Positions 46,943 through 57,590 of a DNA stretch of 64,000 bases are shown here, one piece after another. Position numbers and translations under genes: made by a program. The notes beneath the pieces were generated by a model, which saw nothing but the letters and a program-made list of their open reading frames with translations, searched no databases and was not told the DNA's origin. Where the stretch lies: positions 42,885,957-42,949,956 of the forward strand of contig ML682005.1 of the NCBI GenBank assembly GCA_007922195.1, given 5' to 3'. The stretch comes from Podocnemis expansa. Taxonomy: Eukaryota; Chordata; Testudines; Podocnemididae. Every line of letters begins with the position of its first letter. Positions within the stretch are counted from its first letter, which is position 1.

Positions 46943-47547
46943 TGGTAGTTCCCAATCTGTGACCCAGTGGCCAAAACTGGCCCACAGAGGCTTTGAAAGA
47001 GGTCTGCAGTTTCCCTGCTGCTGGCTGCAGAAGTAAACCACTGCCTAAAGACACAGACAAAGTGTGTTTCCAGTGAGCTAAAAGCCCCTTGCAGGCTCCT
47101 TGCTGTAGGTAAGGGGTTAGGAGACAGAAGTCCACCCACCGCCCCAGCTATAGCAGGGAGTATGGCAAAGTGTGCCTCTTGGGTCCATAGGTGCTGGATG
47201 CCCAGCTGGAGCTAGCAGGATGGGAGATCAGTGCTCCCTTTCACTAGCTCAAGCAGAGAGTACAGCACTATGCCTGGGTCCCTAGGTGCTGGGGCCCTTT
47301 CTGGAGTCAGAGGGGAAGCAATGATCTTCCATTCATCCTGGCTGCAAATGGGAGCCACTGCCTAGGGACCCAGGTGGGGTGCAAAGGGCTACAGGATCTG
47401 GGTGATTTCCCTGCCGCAGCCAAGGAGATGGGACACTAGTGAAGACGCAGAATGTGGGAGTGGGGGCTGCTGGTGGAGACAGGTAGTGCTTCAGGGTTTC
47501 AAAATTATATCTGTGGCTCTTTGAGCCAAGAAAGTTGGGAGTCACTG
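46943..47547. mobile_element. hAT-like element inside LINE
   Basis: 605 bp with ends TGGTAGTTCCCAATCTGTGA and GTTGGGAGTCACTG; flanks are ATATGGAG and ATGTAGAG (6/8). GC-rich interior within an AT-rich LINE. No transposase frame; the 132-aa minus frame at 46737-47135 mixes LINE and hAT sequence. Confidence 0.65.
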
Positions 47548-47849
47548 ATGTAGAGTATCCCTGCTAAGTGATCCTCCCCTGAGGGATGTGTTTGTCCAAA
47601 TTGTGTGCTCCTCTGCATCTTTTGGCTTTCCTCCAACCCTTAGTTTAAAAACTCCTCTCTGACCTTTTTAATTGTATGGGCTGGCAGTCTGGTTCTGTTT
47701 TGCTTCAGGAGTACACTCTTTCCTATGTAGGCTCCTCCTCTCCCACAAGGTTCCCCAGTCCCTAATCAATCTAAACCCCTCTTCCCTAAACCATCATCTC
47801 ATCCATGCACTGACCTCTGCAGTGCTGCCTATCTAACTGGGCTTGCACG

Positions 47850-48165
47850 TTGAACTAGAGGCATTTCAGAGAATGCTACCATGGAGGTCCTATACTTACT
47901 TACTCATTCCTTACTTAGCAGCCTAAATTTGGCCTCTGATACCTCTCTCCTACTTTTCTGTGTGTCAATAGTACTTACATGTATGACAGCCACTGGCTCC
48001 TCCCTAGTACTGTACATAAGTCTATCTAGATCTTTGATGGATTAATAAACCTGCACATCCAGCTGGCAATTTGTAACATGCTTTTCCCAGTCATCACAAA
48101 ACCAACTATTTTTATTTCTAATTATCGAATCCCCCATTATGATTGCCTCTCTCTTCCTGGTAACT
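47850..48165 (-). pseudogene. LINE ORF1 esterase-like remnant
   Basis: The minus strand reads EAIIMGDSIIRN at about 48110-48160, then, about 50 residues on, EEPVAVIHVSTIDTQKS (about 47955-48005). These correspond to the GDS block and the degraded HxGTND block of the SGNH/GDSL esterase-like domain known in CR1/L3 ORF1 proteins. A stop lies between the blocks, so it is non-functional. Confidence 0.65.
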
Positions 48166-48450
48166 GAAGTTCCCTCCAAGAGAGTATCCTCTTTTGTGAG
48201 AGGTGATCACAACATTATCTGGCATCACTTCTGTCTGCTACAATTTGATGATGTCCTTCTCCAAAATTTTCAATCTTTTTAATAGCACAGAGGCTGTCAG
48301 ACTAGCGGTGGCACCTCTCTCCTGTTTCCCAGAAAGTTTTGTCTATGCACCTCTGTCTTCCTTAGTGCCTGTAGAAAATTGAGCCTTGCTTTACATCACC
48401 ATCTAACCTACCTGAATGAACCATCACCAAGCCATTGGTGACCATTTTAC

Positions 48451-49174
48451 TCCAAGACCATAAAGGATACTTCAATATTGCTCATATATTTCTCTCAAAA
48501 TTAGTATGATCCTTGATAAGTTACGAGCTTTCCGTAAATATCTTACTTGCTATCCTTTGTAGATAAATACTCTGAAAGTCATGGTTTGGTAGAGGGAGTT
48601 TGTGAGGTCTGAGACTAGAGTTGTTGGTAAAGAATTAGACACCCTTTGCCAAGGGGCCTGTGTTTTACAACAATTTGTTTTAGAGGTACCCAGGTACAAG
48701 CACTTTTTAATATATGTGTATTATTTTTGGCACCTGTGGACCCTTTTAGTTTGATTCTGTCAGCCATACTTCCCTTCTGAACAGAGGTTGCTTGCAACAA
48801 TTGGATGAACAATTTTATAGAACTCTCAGGGGGGATATTTTTGAAGCTAAGTCTATATGAGATCATGTTATGAACATGGAGCTTGGCTATGTTTTTGTTC
48901 AGTAGGTGATCTCATTTATTTAAAGCACTAATCATTTTAGCAGGGAGTAACTACAGCTTTCCAAAATCACAGCAAAAACTGATCTTGTAAAGGCTCTTCT
49001 GTGACCTTTGTACAGAAAATATCCATTTTCATGATAGCTGATTGGCTACATACCTATATGTTCCTGTTTAAAAGATGAATAAAGTCAGTTTAATGCAAGC
49101 AAACAAGATTAGCCACTTCAGTCATGGCTTTACCCCATCAAGGTTTATTGTTCTCACTCATATAAGCTCTTTCT
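48451..49174. other. Unassigned DNA
   Basis: Nothing recognisable. Confidence 0.4.
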
Positions 49175-49315
49175 AAGCTCTTCGTAGGCTGTTAGCTCTT
49201 TGGGGAAAGGAACAAGTAAACCTCTTTATGCACAGTGCCTAGCACAGTGACAGTTCTGATTCTTGCTGGGGCCTCTGGATATTATCCTAATGTAAATATT
49301 AAGTAAAATATAACA
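49175..49315 (+). repeat. Possible L2/MIR-type tail
   Basis: TTAGCTCTTTGGGGAAAGGA followed by CAGTGCCTAGCACAGTG resembles the conserved 3' region shared by L2 LINEs and related SINEs. Short and diverged. Confidence 0.45.
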
Positions 49316-50123
49316 GATAAAATTTCCTGAGACAGGTTGCCCCATGATTACCCTTAAAAATGCCTATAGAGGATTTCCTCTGGTGCTCTTCAATAATGAA
49401 AGAATATAGGGCAAAACCAATCATCTGCAAGATCAAGAAGCTGAGCAGGCTCATCGCCAAAAACGTATTTGGGTACAATCAGCAGAAAACTTTGAACCCT
49501 CTCTCAAGGCAGAAAAGTAAAATGTTTACAGCCAGAAATAACAAGGCTGGGGAGCTAAATTAGAAGCAGGAACCCAGAAAAGCTTAGCCTAGTTCTGGTT
49601 TCAATCAAAGACTGCATCAGAAGCAGGCACTGCTGCGGGTTTTATAATAATGACTTTATTTTAAACAGACAGACAGTTGTTGGCTTGGTCCAGATGCTAA
49701 CAACCAGCCCCCCTCAAGCCCATGTACACAGGACCAGATCCTGAAATCCTAAAGCAGTTTTTACTCACAAATTCCCACAGCAGTCAATGCTTGAGTACAC
49801 ATAGTTGACTTGTGTAAGGGCCTTAGTGTTTGGCCCACGCACATTATATTATGTGTTGGACTTCTAAATTAACCACAGATAAATAAATACTAATCTTTTG
49901 GTTTCACTTTCAGGTTAAAAATCTAAAACCCATTACCAATATTGGCTGGATTCTCCAGTGCCTTGTGCATTATGTTCTTATTTAACCCTATTCACTGTGA
50001 ATGTCCATCAGAATTCTCTCATGGTGGCACTTTACACCCACCTTGCCCCCCTTTTGCACAGGTTTAAGCAAATATACACATAACCCCTTTGGGGTCTTAA
50101 AGAGCATGGTTCCTTTTAAATCT
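49316..50123. other. Unassigned DNA
   Basis: No gene or bounded repeat. Confidence 0.4.
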
Positions 50124-50800
50124 TTGCCCTGTGGAGGAGAGACTGATTGGTCTGGAAACTGGGTGTGGAGCTGAGGGGGAAAGGAGGAGCAGCCAGGGAG
50201 AAGCAGCAGAGAAAGAGACCCTGCCTGAAGCCAGGAAGGACAGAGGGGCTGACCTGAGATGCCCAAGACAGTACCCACCAGAGGACACTGTGCTGGGGAG
50301 AGTCCTCCAAGGACAGAGCTGGACCCATGTGACTGGCCACCTGGAGCTGTGGGGCCATGAGTATAGGGCCTGGGGCTTGGCTTGGGACTTAGGGGGAGGC
50401 TGTAGTTAGTTAAGTGGGGAGGGTGTTGCTCTGTGGTTGCAGAGAGTGGCAAAAGAGGCATCAGAGGGTTTTTGCTGGGAAAGCTGCTGGCGCCAAAGAT
50501 GACCAGGAGCTGCTGGACTGGTGTTGTGCTGGGACTCCTGAACTCAGGGTGCAGATACAGAGCTCACTGTCTGCCTTCAGCCTGCTGCACTGCCATCTCC
50601 CCTGTTGGTTTCTCCTTTGCCCCTCTGTAAATAAACCTTCCCCATTCCCCTAATCCCTGTGTGTGTGTGGTCATTCTGAGGGGTTTGGAACAGGTGCCCC
50701 TGGGGTAAAGGGGCTCTCCTTGCAGCATCCCTCTGCACACCCTTCCTTGGCCAGAGCTCCCTGCAGGGCAGACTCTGTCTTGGCCAGAAAGGATTTACAT
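50124..50800 (+). mobile_element. Candidate solo LTR
   Basis: A GC-rich block with AATAAA at 50630-50635, preceded by a pyrimidine-rich stretch and followed by (GT)n-like TGTGTGTGTGG about 30 bp downstream, an order seen in many retroviral or Gypsy LTRs. I could not fix TG...CA ends or a target duplication and no internal region adjoins. The 157-aa minus frame opposite is compositional. It could instead be an unrelated GC-rich repeat. Confidence 0.35.
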
Positions 50801-51018
50801 ACAATATGCAAGGCTGTGTACAGTCAGGCTCTGTATCACTGACAGGCTAATTATTGTATAAGAGCTCGATCCATCAGGGTGCTGAGTAGTAACTCCTATT
50901 TTTTGACCCTTCATTCCAGGCATTGGGAACCAAGGATCTTCAGAATTTTGCAAGAGCAAGCCATATATTTTCCTTGGGTCAGAGAGTATAATTCACTGTA
51001 TTATTACAGTGCCTAACA

Positions 51019-51808
51019 CAGGGGTATAAAACTTCTGGCCCACCAAGGGCACTGATCTGGCCCACAGAGCTGCTGCCTGAGCTGTGTCTGGGAGCCCTCT
51101 GCATCAGTAGCTGCAAACAGCAAAGACAGGATGCTCTCTGCAGAGCAGAGCTAGGTTTCTGACTCACTTACATGAGCCAGAGTCACATCACAGGGGAACA
51201 AAGGAAGTGCTCCAGCCAATCCTGGCTCAGCTTTGCTGTGGTCTGCCAACCAATCAAAGTCTCAGTAACAGCAGACTGGGCTGGGCTCCCAGGGAGCCCC
51301 TGCCCCACTGGCCACCCCAACTGTTCACTGTCAGTCAGTCAGCATGCTAATTTCATTGATAGCACATTGCATGAATCACAAATAAGAGAGGAAAAAAGTA
51401 GCAGGGGCCCACATGGGAATGAGCCAATCAAAGGCCAGCAAGCTGAATGACAGACAGTGAGTGGGCTGGGAGGGGGGAGGCAGGAATCCAGCCTGCCACT
51501 GACTATGACTGTGACAGATTGATTGTCTACCACCACGTGATAGGAGAAGTGGAAAAGGAAAGGGAAGAGCAGTCTGGAAGCTGCCAAGCAGGAGAGAGTC
51601 TGGGAGCCAGTGTGGGGAAGGGGAGCCCACAAGGCAGGGAAAAAGGAAGGTGTCCAAGCCGGTAGGTTTGGGGAGGAGAAAGGGGAGCCCAGGGTGCTCT
51701 GAATGTGACAGAAGAAAGGGTTGGGGAGCCTGTGTGGACACATGGCGCAAGACAGGTGTTCTGCCCTCCATTGTAGCTCCCCCACACTGAATGAGTTTGA
51801 TACCTCTG
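51019..51808. mobile_element. hAT-like non-autonomous element
   Basis: 790 bp with ends CAGGGGTATAAAACTT and GAGTTTGATACCTCTG, flanked by GCCTAACA (51011-51018) and GCCTAGTA (51809-51816), 6/8. The interior is GC-rich; the 148-aa and 131-aa minus frames are both compositional. Confidence 0.75.
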
Positions 51809-51957
51809 GCCTAGTACAAGGGCTCTGTGGCCTGAATGAGCCCCCTAGACAATTCCTCCCATCTATCCTCCTCCGTGTGCTATTTCCCAGTGTTTGAATC
51901 TGAACAAGTACTTTGAATTGCTGTTACAGTGTGACCTGATCCCATGATTTACACTTC

Positions 51958-52084
51958 CCCGCACTTATTTTCCTCTGTAAGTTCCCCCATCTTCAAAGTG
52001 TTGGACAAAGCGGGATTTTCTCCCACAAAAGTGCATGCAAGAAATAAATTTGTTAGTCTTTAAGTGCCACAGGACTCCTGGCTT
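51958..52084 (-). mobile_element. Tortoise-type SINE, partial
   Basis: The tail (TCTGTAAGTTCCCCCATCTT), then GACAAAGCGGGATTTTCTCC and TTAGTCTTTAAGTGCCACAG, are in the same order as in 46395-46530. The head beyond GGACTCCTGGCTT is missing. Confidence 0.8.
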
Positions 52085-52755
52085 ACTTTGTAACTGTTAA
52101 ATGTATCATTTTAAACACCAATAAAGCAAGGAAATAATTGAAAGGTAACATCTCCAAAGAATAGCAGGAACTGCCAGATCTACAGCCAGCCAAGATAAAC
52201 AATGAACAAAGAATTGGTACAAATAAAGTTGCGATAGCTATTTTCATTAAGAGGAGAATGGGATGAAAGGCAAATGATGCTGGAGAACATTCATAAGACA
52301 TATTGTTTTCATGAGAGTGTAAATGCTAATAAAAGAGAAGGATCATTTGAGATGAACTCCCTCTATAAAACTTGCAAATCCTAACATTTGGGGAAATTAT
52401 CTTCCTCATAAAAGATTTTTTGCAGGTGATGTTTTCTCATATAAAATTTGTAAATGCCAGATGTTTGTACTGCAACTGAACTTTGCACAGAAGCTGCTCT
52501 GCTCCTGCACTGCACTCTGCTATTCTTTTTCAGCCAGAACCATGAGTCAAGTTCAGACTAAGTTGTTCTGTGGAATATACTGGTTAGTTTCAATTCCAAA
52601 TCTGCAGAAATTATGTGTATTCTTTGATACATGCATCTTTACTAGGAAACATAATGATGAGAGAACCAAGTCAAAATAATTTAATTCTGTCATTGATACA
52701 GGCTGGTGTCATGGGAAGGAGTTTTTAAGTGACTCTGGCTGAGCCAAACTGTTAG
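52085..52755. other. Unassigned DNA
   Basis: Nothing recognisable. Confidence 0.4.
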
Positions 52756-52935
52756 TTTCCAAAGGGATAGCTGTGTTAGTCTAGTCCAGCAAAGAAAACA
52801 AGGAGTCGTGTGGCACTTAGAGACTAACAGATTTATTTTTTGCATGAGCTTTCATGGGAGAAAATCTCACTTCGTCAGATGCTTCAAAGATGGGTGAACT
52901 TACAGAACGGAATGAAAATAAAAGCAAGAGGGTAT
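52756..52935 (+). mobile_element. Tortoise-type SINE, near complete
   Basis: The best single copy: head GGATAGCTGTGTTAGTCTAG, the GTGTGGCACTTAGAGACTAA and CATGAGCTTTCATGGGAG blocks, CACTTCGTCAGATGC, and tail GAACTTACAGAACGGAATGA followed by an A-rich stretch. Useful as the local reference for the partial copies. Confidence 0.85.
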
Positions 52936-54650
52936 AAAACATAGGATTAGGTCATACAGTAACAGCAAATCAGAGCAGTTGTTAGGTTCAAACCCTGGGA
53001 AGCCTGAAGTCAAATTACCTTTTGTAATGGGAAAAGAACCCATAGTCTCGATTCAATCCTGCTTTCACAGAATTTAATTTGCATATTAATTCAAGTTCAG
53101 CTGTTTCTCTTTGAAGTCTTGATGTCCCAGTCAGACCTCTAATGATGATCATTAACAAATCATTTATCAAGTGATTAGAAAGATGGAACTGCTGAGCCAA
53201 ACTGGGCAATGAATATTTCAGTGACCATTGTATCAGGTTTGGTGGGAAGTATCATCCTTTATGGTGACTCTTTGTATAGTATACCTATTGGAGAACAAGT
53301 GATTAGCAACAGCATAACCTACCATGGATGACATACCTCAGCAATGGCTATAATGTCTCTGCCACCACTGTTGCTAAATCAGAAGTTTAGCTTGGATAGA
53401 AAACCAAGCATTGCCAGCCAACTTCTTTGTATGGGGCTTTGAAAATTTTAAATAATATAAATCTAGTAGAAGGGGTGAAACAAGATAACTGTTTAATAGT
53501 ATTCTGCCAAGACTTCTGGACAAAAAAAGAATCTTTTTTAATATTTCTAGCTATTTGCAGGAAGGCAGAATGTAAAGACTGAACGAAAGTACAGCACTAG
53601 CCTTCAAGTAATTCTTGTAATATCATTCAATGGGTTGTCTTTTAGTTTCATGAGGTTCTGTATCTCAGTGTGATAGCTCTCTTGATCAGCAATGAGGATC
53701 GTCTGAGGTTTATATGAAAAACAGAATATGCAGATCCAATTTAATCTGAAGTGATTTAATTACTGCTTCTGCTGAATTTAATTATTTAACTTAATTTAGA
53801 GAGAAATATGGACCAATCTACATGTTGTTATACACAGGTTTTTTTCCAATGAAACCTGTTTTCTGCTACAGAGGTCACCTTCAGGAACTACAACAGATTT
53901 GTCAATCTGTTGCAAGAAACATGTTTGTGTAGCCTGTTCGTAATGATTTCAGGATTTCAGTTGCTTGTCTTCAGAACCTTATCACTGGTATGTGTTGCAT
54001 TTTGTAGCTACAAGTCATTGCAATTCTCTTAAGTGGATTTAGGTGGCAGAGTATAGCAGGCCTCTACTGGACTGTAGCTGAAGAAGAATGTTAATAGGAA
54101 AATACAGCCCGCATATTTGGAGCTAGTAGTAGGGACCCTTTATAGACAGAGTTGTTATTCCAGGAAGAATTCCAAATGACTTTCAAGCAAGTGTCTTTAC
54201 AAAGACCTAATATTCCAAATCTGTTTATTTTGCTTTTCTCTCTTCCCTATTCAGTTTCTCACAATGAATGGGAATGTTGTAGAGCTAACCTACTAGACTG
54301 CTTTCACAGCAAACTAAAACCTTATTATTTACCCAGACTGTCCCAATTATCTAGCTTAGGTACTTATATGCCATCTATTACTGGAATACCCATACACCAC
54401 ACAATAGTACTGTAAGGCAGGCTTAGAAGCTGTGCTTAACAGCTTCTGAACTGAAGGGGGGGCAACTAATCTGTATGGGTCCTGTATTAGAATGGATACA
54501 AAGAGCACAATTAGCTGATTAGCATACTGGGTGCAGAACATAGTGGGTAATGGTATTTGGGGTTAGTTTGCTCACAAATCTATCAATATCTGTAATTCTA
54601 CTAAGGGAAAATATGAAATACTGTCCTAGTGTAAACTGCAACTCTCTGGT
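52936..54650. other. Unassigned DNA
   Basis: No exon, RNA gene or bounded repeat. Confidence 0.45.
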
Positions 54651-54939
54651 TTTTTTAAATCTGCCTGGGTTAGTTAAGGGGTAAAAACTACCCTGAGTTA
54701 AAAAGACACCTGTAGGAAAGGCAACTGCATGTTTCAGCCTGGGGGGTTGTTGAAGTAATGTCTGGGGCAGTTTGCCTCCCCTCCTATTGCCCTCCTGTTC
54801 TTTCTTATGGAAGTAGCTGATTACCAGCTGTTGAAGACTAAGAGAGCTACTAATCACTGAACTCAGGGAAAAGTTCTCCCTCTCTAAGCTGAAGAGAAGC
54901 AGTGATGGAGTGACCAGCAAGTGGAGTTGGTGGATGAAA

Positions 54940-55310
54940 GTAGCCAGCGATGAGCTGGGTGACACAAGAGACAGGAGGGCAGTGCTGGTGGACAGTGGGC
55001 AGAGCCAGAGGATGGTGAGAGCAGCTAGTGGCAAGCTGGATGATGCAAGGGACCAGAGGGCAGCGCCAGCAGATAGTGAGAGCGGCCAGCAACAAGTTGG
55101 ATGACGCGAGGGACCAGCGGGCAGCGCCATCGGAGCCAGTAGATGGTGAGAGCGGCTAGTGGTGAGCTGGGTGACATGAGGGACTGGAGGGCAGCGCTGG
55201 TGGACAGCAGACAGAGCCAGCGGCCGGTAAGAGCAGCCAGCAGCAAGCTGGGTGACATGAGGGAGCGGAGAGCAGCGCTGGTGGATAGTGGGTGGAGCCG
55301 AGTAACTCGT
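54940..55310 (+). repeat. Minisatellite, irregular 61-81-bp units
   Basis: Words of the type AGCTAGTGGCAAGCTGG recur at about 54942, 55023, 55084, 55154 and 55235, each followed by GATGACATGAGGGACCAG-like and GGGCAGCGCTGGTGGA-like words. Probably expanded within the LTR. Confidence 0.8.
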
Positions 55311-55650
55311 TCTAGAGGATGGAGTGAGTGACTGGTAGAGGGTGTCAGCCGACAGCTGGCGTGCAAGACACACCCTACATACCTCAGTGTTGTTTGGGAG
55401 CCTAGTTAGCACTGATTCTCCAGATCAGTGCCAGTTTTGCCATTAAGTTTGTATGTTCTGTTATGCGGTGTGGGTTATTGGGAACTTTGCTCTGTACTGA
55501 CTAGCTAGATCAGTGCTGATTTCTGTTGTTTGGCCTTTTACACTCTGTTTTACTATTATTAAAAGTTCCATTTACTACACTCAGACTTGTGCTTGCAAGT
55601 GGGGAAGCCTTACCAGAGGCATTTCTGGCTCAGGGAGGGACCCGGGGCAT

Positions 55651-55925
55651 GGGCCCAGGCCCCGCCCCCTGGCTGGGAACAGGGCCAGAAGCCGCCGCGC
55701 CACCGTGGGAGGCTGGGCCCCGCATCCTTGGCTGAAGACAGGTCTGGAAGTGGCCGTGGGTGGCTGGGCCCCAGATCCCAGGCTGGGGACGAGGCCGCCA
55801 CTGCCGTGGGCAGCCAGGCCCTGGATTGCTGGCTGGGGACAGGGCTGCCATGGCCACCCGCGGCTGGGTCCTGGATCTCCAGCCCAATCGGGCTGGAGAC
55901 CGGGGCTGCCAGATCCAGGGCACCG
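55651..55925 (+). repeat. CpG-rich minisatellite, about 50-bp units
   Basis: GGCTGGGCC-type starts at 55711, 55762, 55812 and 55862 (51, 50, 50 bp apart), with a GGCTGGGGAC word about 19 bp into each. CpG is far denser than in the surroundings. Frames of 99-139 aa on both strands are artefacts. Confidence 0.8.
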
Positions 55926-56135
55926 GCACTAGGATTCAAGGCATGTGCCCCGGGTGTCCAGTGCCAGTGATGCCTCTGAGCCTTACCCCTTTCAGGTGCC
56001 CAGGGAACAGTGCAGAATTCCTAGAAATATGGGTGGTGGCTTGAGCCATTTAGTGGTGTCATACATTGGGAAACCCCTAGATATAGAACCCAGCCCTTGT
56101 CCTGCAAGCCTGCCCTGGCAGAAGGGTTACATTTG

Positions 56136-56153
56136 TGGGGGCTCATCTGGGAT
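56136..56153 (+). other. Primer binding site, tRNA-Pro type
   Basis: TGGGGGCTCATCTGGGAT is complementary to the 3' end of tRNA-Pro at 16 of 18 positions; both mismatches are CpG-type transitions. It sits four bases past the LTR edge, as in many LTR elements primed by tRNA-Pro. Confidence 0.85.
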
Positions 56154-56242
56154 CCTGAGTCAGTACCCCTCACAAGCACAGCTGAGTGACCCCTCAAGTG
56201 GGGCCCTATTTTATTGTGATTGGAGCTAGACAAGTCTGCATA

Positions 56243-57590
56243 ATGGTGTCACAGCTACTAGAAAATTGGTGTAAGGAATTCAAATCAAATCATAGGGCTG
56301 GAAGGGACCTCGTGAGATCATCAAGTCCAACCCCCTGGGAATTGAACCCAGGACCTTCTGCATGTTAAGCAGAGATGTTAGCCACTACACTAACAAGTGC
56401 ATATTGGTGCAAGGGATGCCCAAGGAATTTGATGAGGGTTCCGTTGAGTCCACCATAGAGAGAGACATAGCTAAATGCAAGCTGTGTGGGCGGGTACCCA
56501 GGAGGACAAGGGAACATACAAAATACTCTATGAGTTGAAACAGGATGTGGAGGCTCTGTCAGTGCCGTCAGAGTTAAAGATTGTGGGCCACTTATGGCAG
56601 ATAGTGATTGTGGGAGGCAAGTCCCCAAAGACTCCAACCGCCAAGACAGAGTTCCTGAAAAAGATGACTGCTATCCAGAAGAAGGAAGGGAAGACTATGG
56701 CTGATGTGCCAGACCTGCGTCAGAAGTGTGGGAAAGTGTTCTAGAGAAGGTATTGGACAAGCAGCCCCACCACAACCCCCACTCCACTCGCAAATTAAGA
56801 CTACTCTCTGGAAGTTCCACCCCAATGCCTGGGGAGGAGGGATGTGAAGCATGGTTGGAGCACACCTCAGAAATGCTGCAAGAGTGGGCCATGCCTGACA
56901 TTGAGAAGTGGAGACACTTAATAGAAAGTCTGTGGGGCCCAGCACTTGATGTGGTCCACACCCTGAAGCTTGCCAACCCTGGGGTTAGCGTAAAGAACTG
57001 TCTAGAGGCCCTTACCAATACCTTTGGGAAAAATGAAAGTGCTGAGGATATTTGTTGTAAACTCCTCAGCACCAAACAGCAGGAAGGCAAGGAGGTGTCT
57101 GACTATGTTCAAAGACTGGAAGAGATATTGCAAAAAGCTGTCTTGAGTGGAGCAGTAGCTTGTGAGAAGATGGGTCAGACCAGGTTGGTGCAGGTAGCGA
57201 GAGGATTCCAATATCAGGACCTCATTCCACTTCACCTTCGGCTGAGGGAATGGCAGGAAAACCCACCAGGCTATTCCCAGCTAATCAAAGAGATCCAACA
57301 TGAAGAGCAAGGACAAGCTGCATTCAATCATGGGGAGAGCCAGCCCTGTAAGTCTGCAAGGGCAGCGTCTAGCAGACAGCCACAGGTGCTGATGGTCCAT
57401 GGTGAAGAGGACTTGGCCCAACAAGTGAAAGCTCTAGCAGAGCAGATGGCTGAGTAGCGAAGCTCCCATCAGTTGGCAGGGACATGTGGGCACACAGAGC
57501 CTTCAACAGCCATGGTCCAGAAAACCACACACACAGATACCAGCCCAGCGAGCCAACAACCATTTTTCTGCTACCAGTGTGGCTTACACT
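56243..57590 (+). pseudogene. PNMA-like Ty3/Gypsy gag, broken
   Basis: A start at 56243 begins a frame whose first residues (MVSQLLENWCK) are like the LLE-W-C opening of PNMA/Gypsy gag; a SINE interrupts it at once (56280-56402). Gag resumes downstream, then changes frame near 56490 and again near 56730. The main segment (56726-57457, 243 aa) has the capsid-like helical region with EEGCEAWLEHTSEMLQEW, a LIESLWGPALDVV block and VSDYVQRLEEILQKAV, all seen in PNMA-family capsids. A partial zinc-knuckle-like CYQCGLHY follows at about 57569-57590 before the element ends. The family role is particle assembly and RNA packaging. No pol is present. Non-functional through insertion, frame breaks and 3' loss. 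Confidence 0.75.
56280..56402 (-). mobile_element. tRNA-Val-headed SINE with CR1 tail
   Basis: On the minus strand: an A box TAGTGTAGTGG, an anticodon arm CTGC-TTAACAT-GCAG whose loop would give AAC (valine), a B box GGTTCAATTCC (plus-strand 56338-56348), then directly a CR1 3' end (GGTTGGACTTGATGATCTCA, CCCTTCCAGCCCTATGAT). Target duplications ATTGGTGTAAGGAAT (56265-56279) and ATTGGTGCAAGGGAT (56403-56417), 13/15. Probably moved by CR1 machinery. Confidence 0.8.

Larger units (their letters stand above)
42930..48450 (-). mobile_element. Long decayed CR1/L3-type LINE
   Basis: Read on the minus strand from about 48450 to 42930, the block shows an esterase-like ORF1, an AP endonuclease-like region, a linker, RT fragments and a CR1-type 3' region (AATGGCCACACTGGGTAAAA at 42959 and CACAGGTTGATTGTGCAC). 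All frames are broken by stops and indels. Internal insertions are the SINE pair at 45868-46534 (with the MITE 45929-46377), the hAT element 46943-47547 and an inverted LINE scrap at about 45389-45610. At about 5.5 kb gross and about 4.1 kb net of inserts it is close to complete. The outer limits are approximate. Confidence 0.8.
54700..56131 (+). mobile_element. LTR-like region of a Ty3/Gypsy-type retrotransposon
   Basis: The right edge is set by TTACA at 56131, four bases before the primer site at 56136. A polyadenylation signal ATTAAA lies at 55558-55563. The left edge is uncertain; with two internal minisatellites the region is longer than usual LTRs. No second LTR is in the window, so a target duplication cannot be tested. 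The 297-aa minus frame (54519-55412) runs against the minisatellite and is a shadow. Confidence 0.5.

Noticed and set aside
51339..51785. 148-aa minus-strand frame with a hydrophobic, membrane-like stretch
   Set aside because: Lies wholly inside a hAT-like insertion; a second frame of 131 aa overlaps it, typical of GC-rich non-coding DNA.
54519..55412. 297-aa minus-strand frame
   Set aside because: Runs antisense through the minisatellite of the LTR-like region; leucine/serine/proline repeats reflect the tandem units.
56280..56402. A functional tRNA-Val gene
   Set aside because: Only the A box, anticodon arm and B box are recognisable; no acceptor stem closes and the sequence runs into a CR1 tail between target duplications, so it is a SINE.
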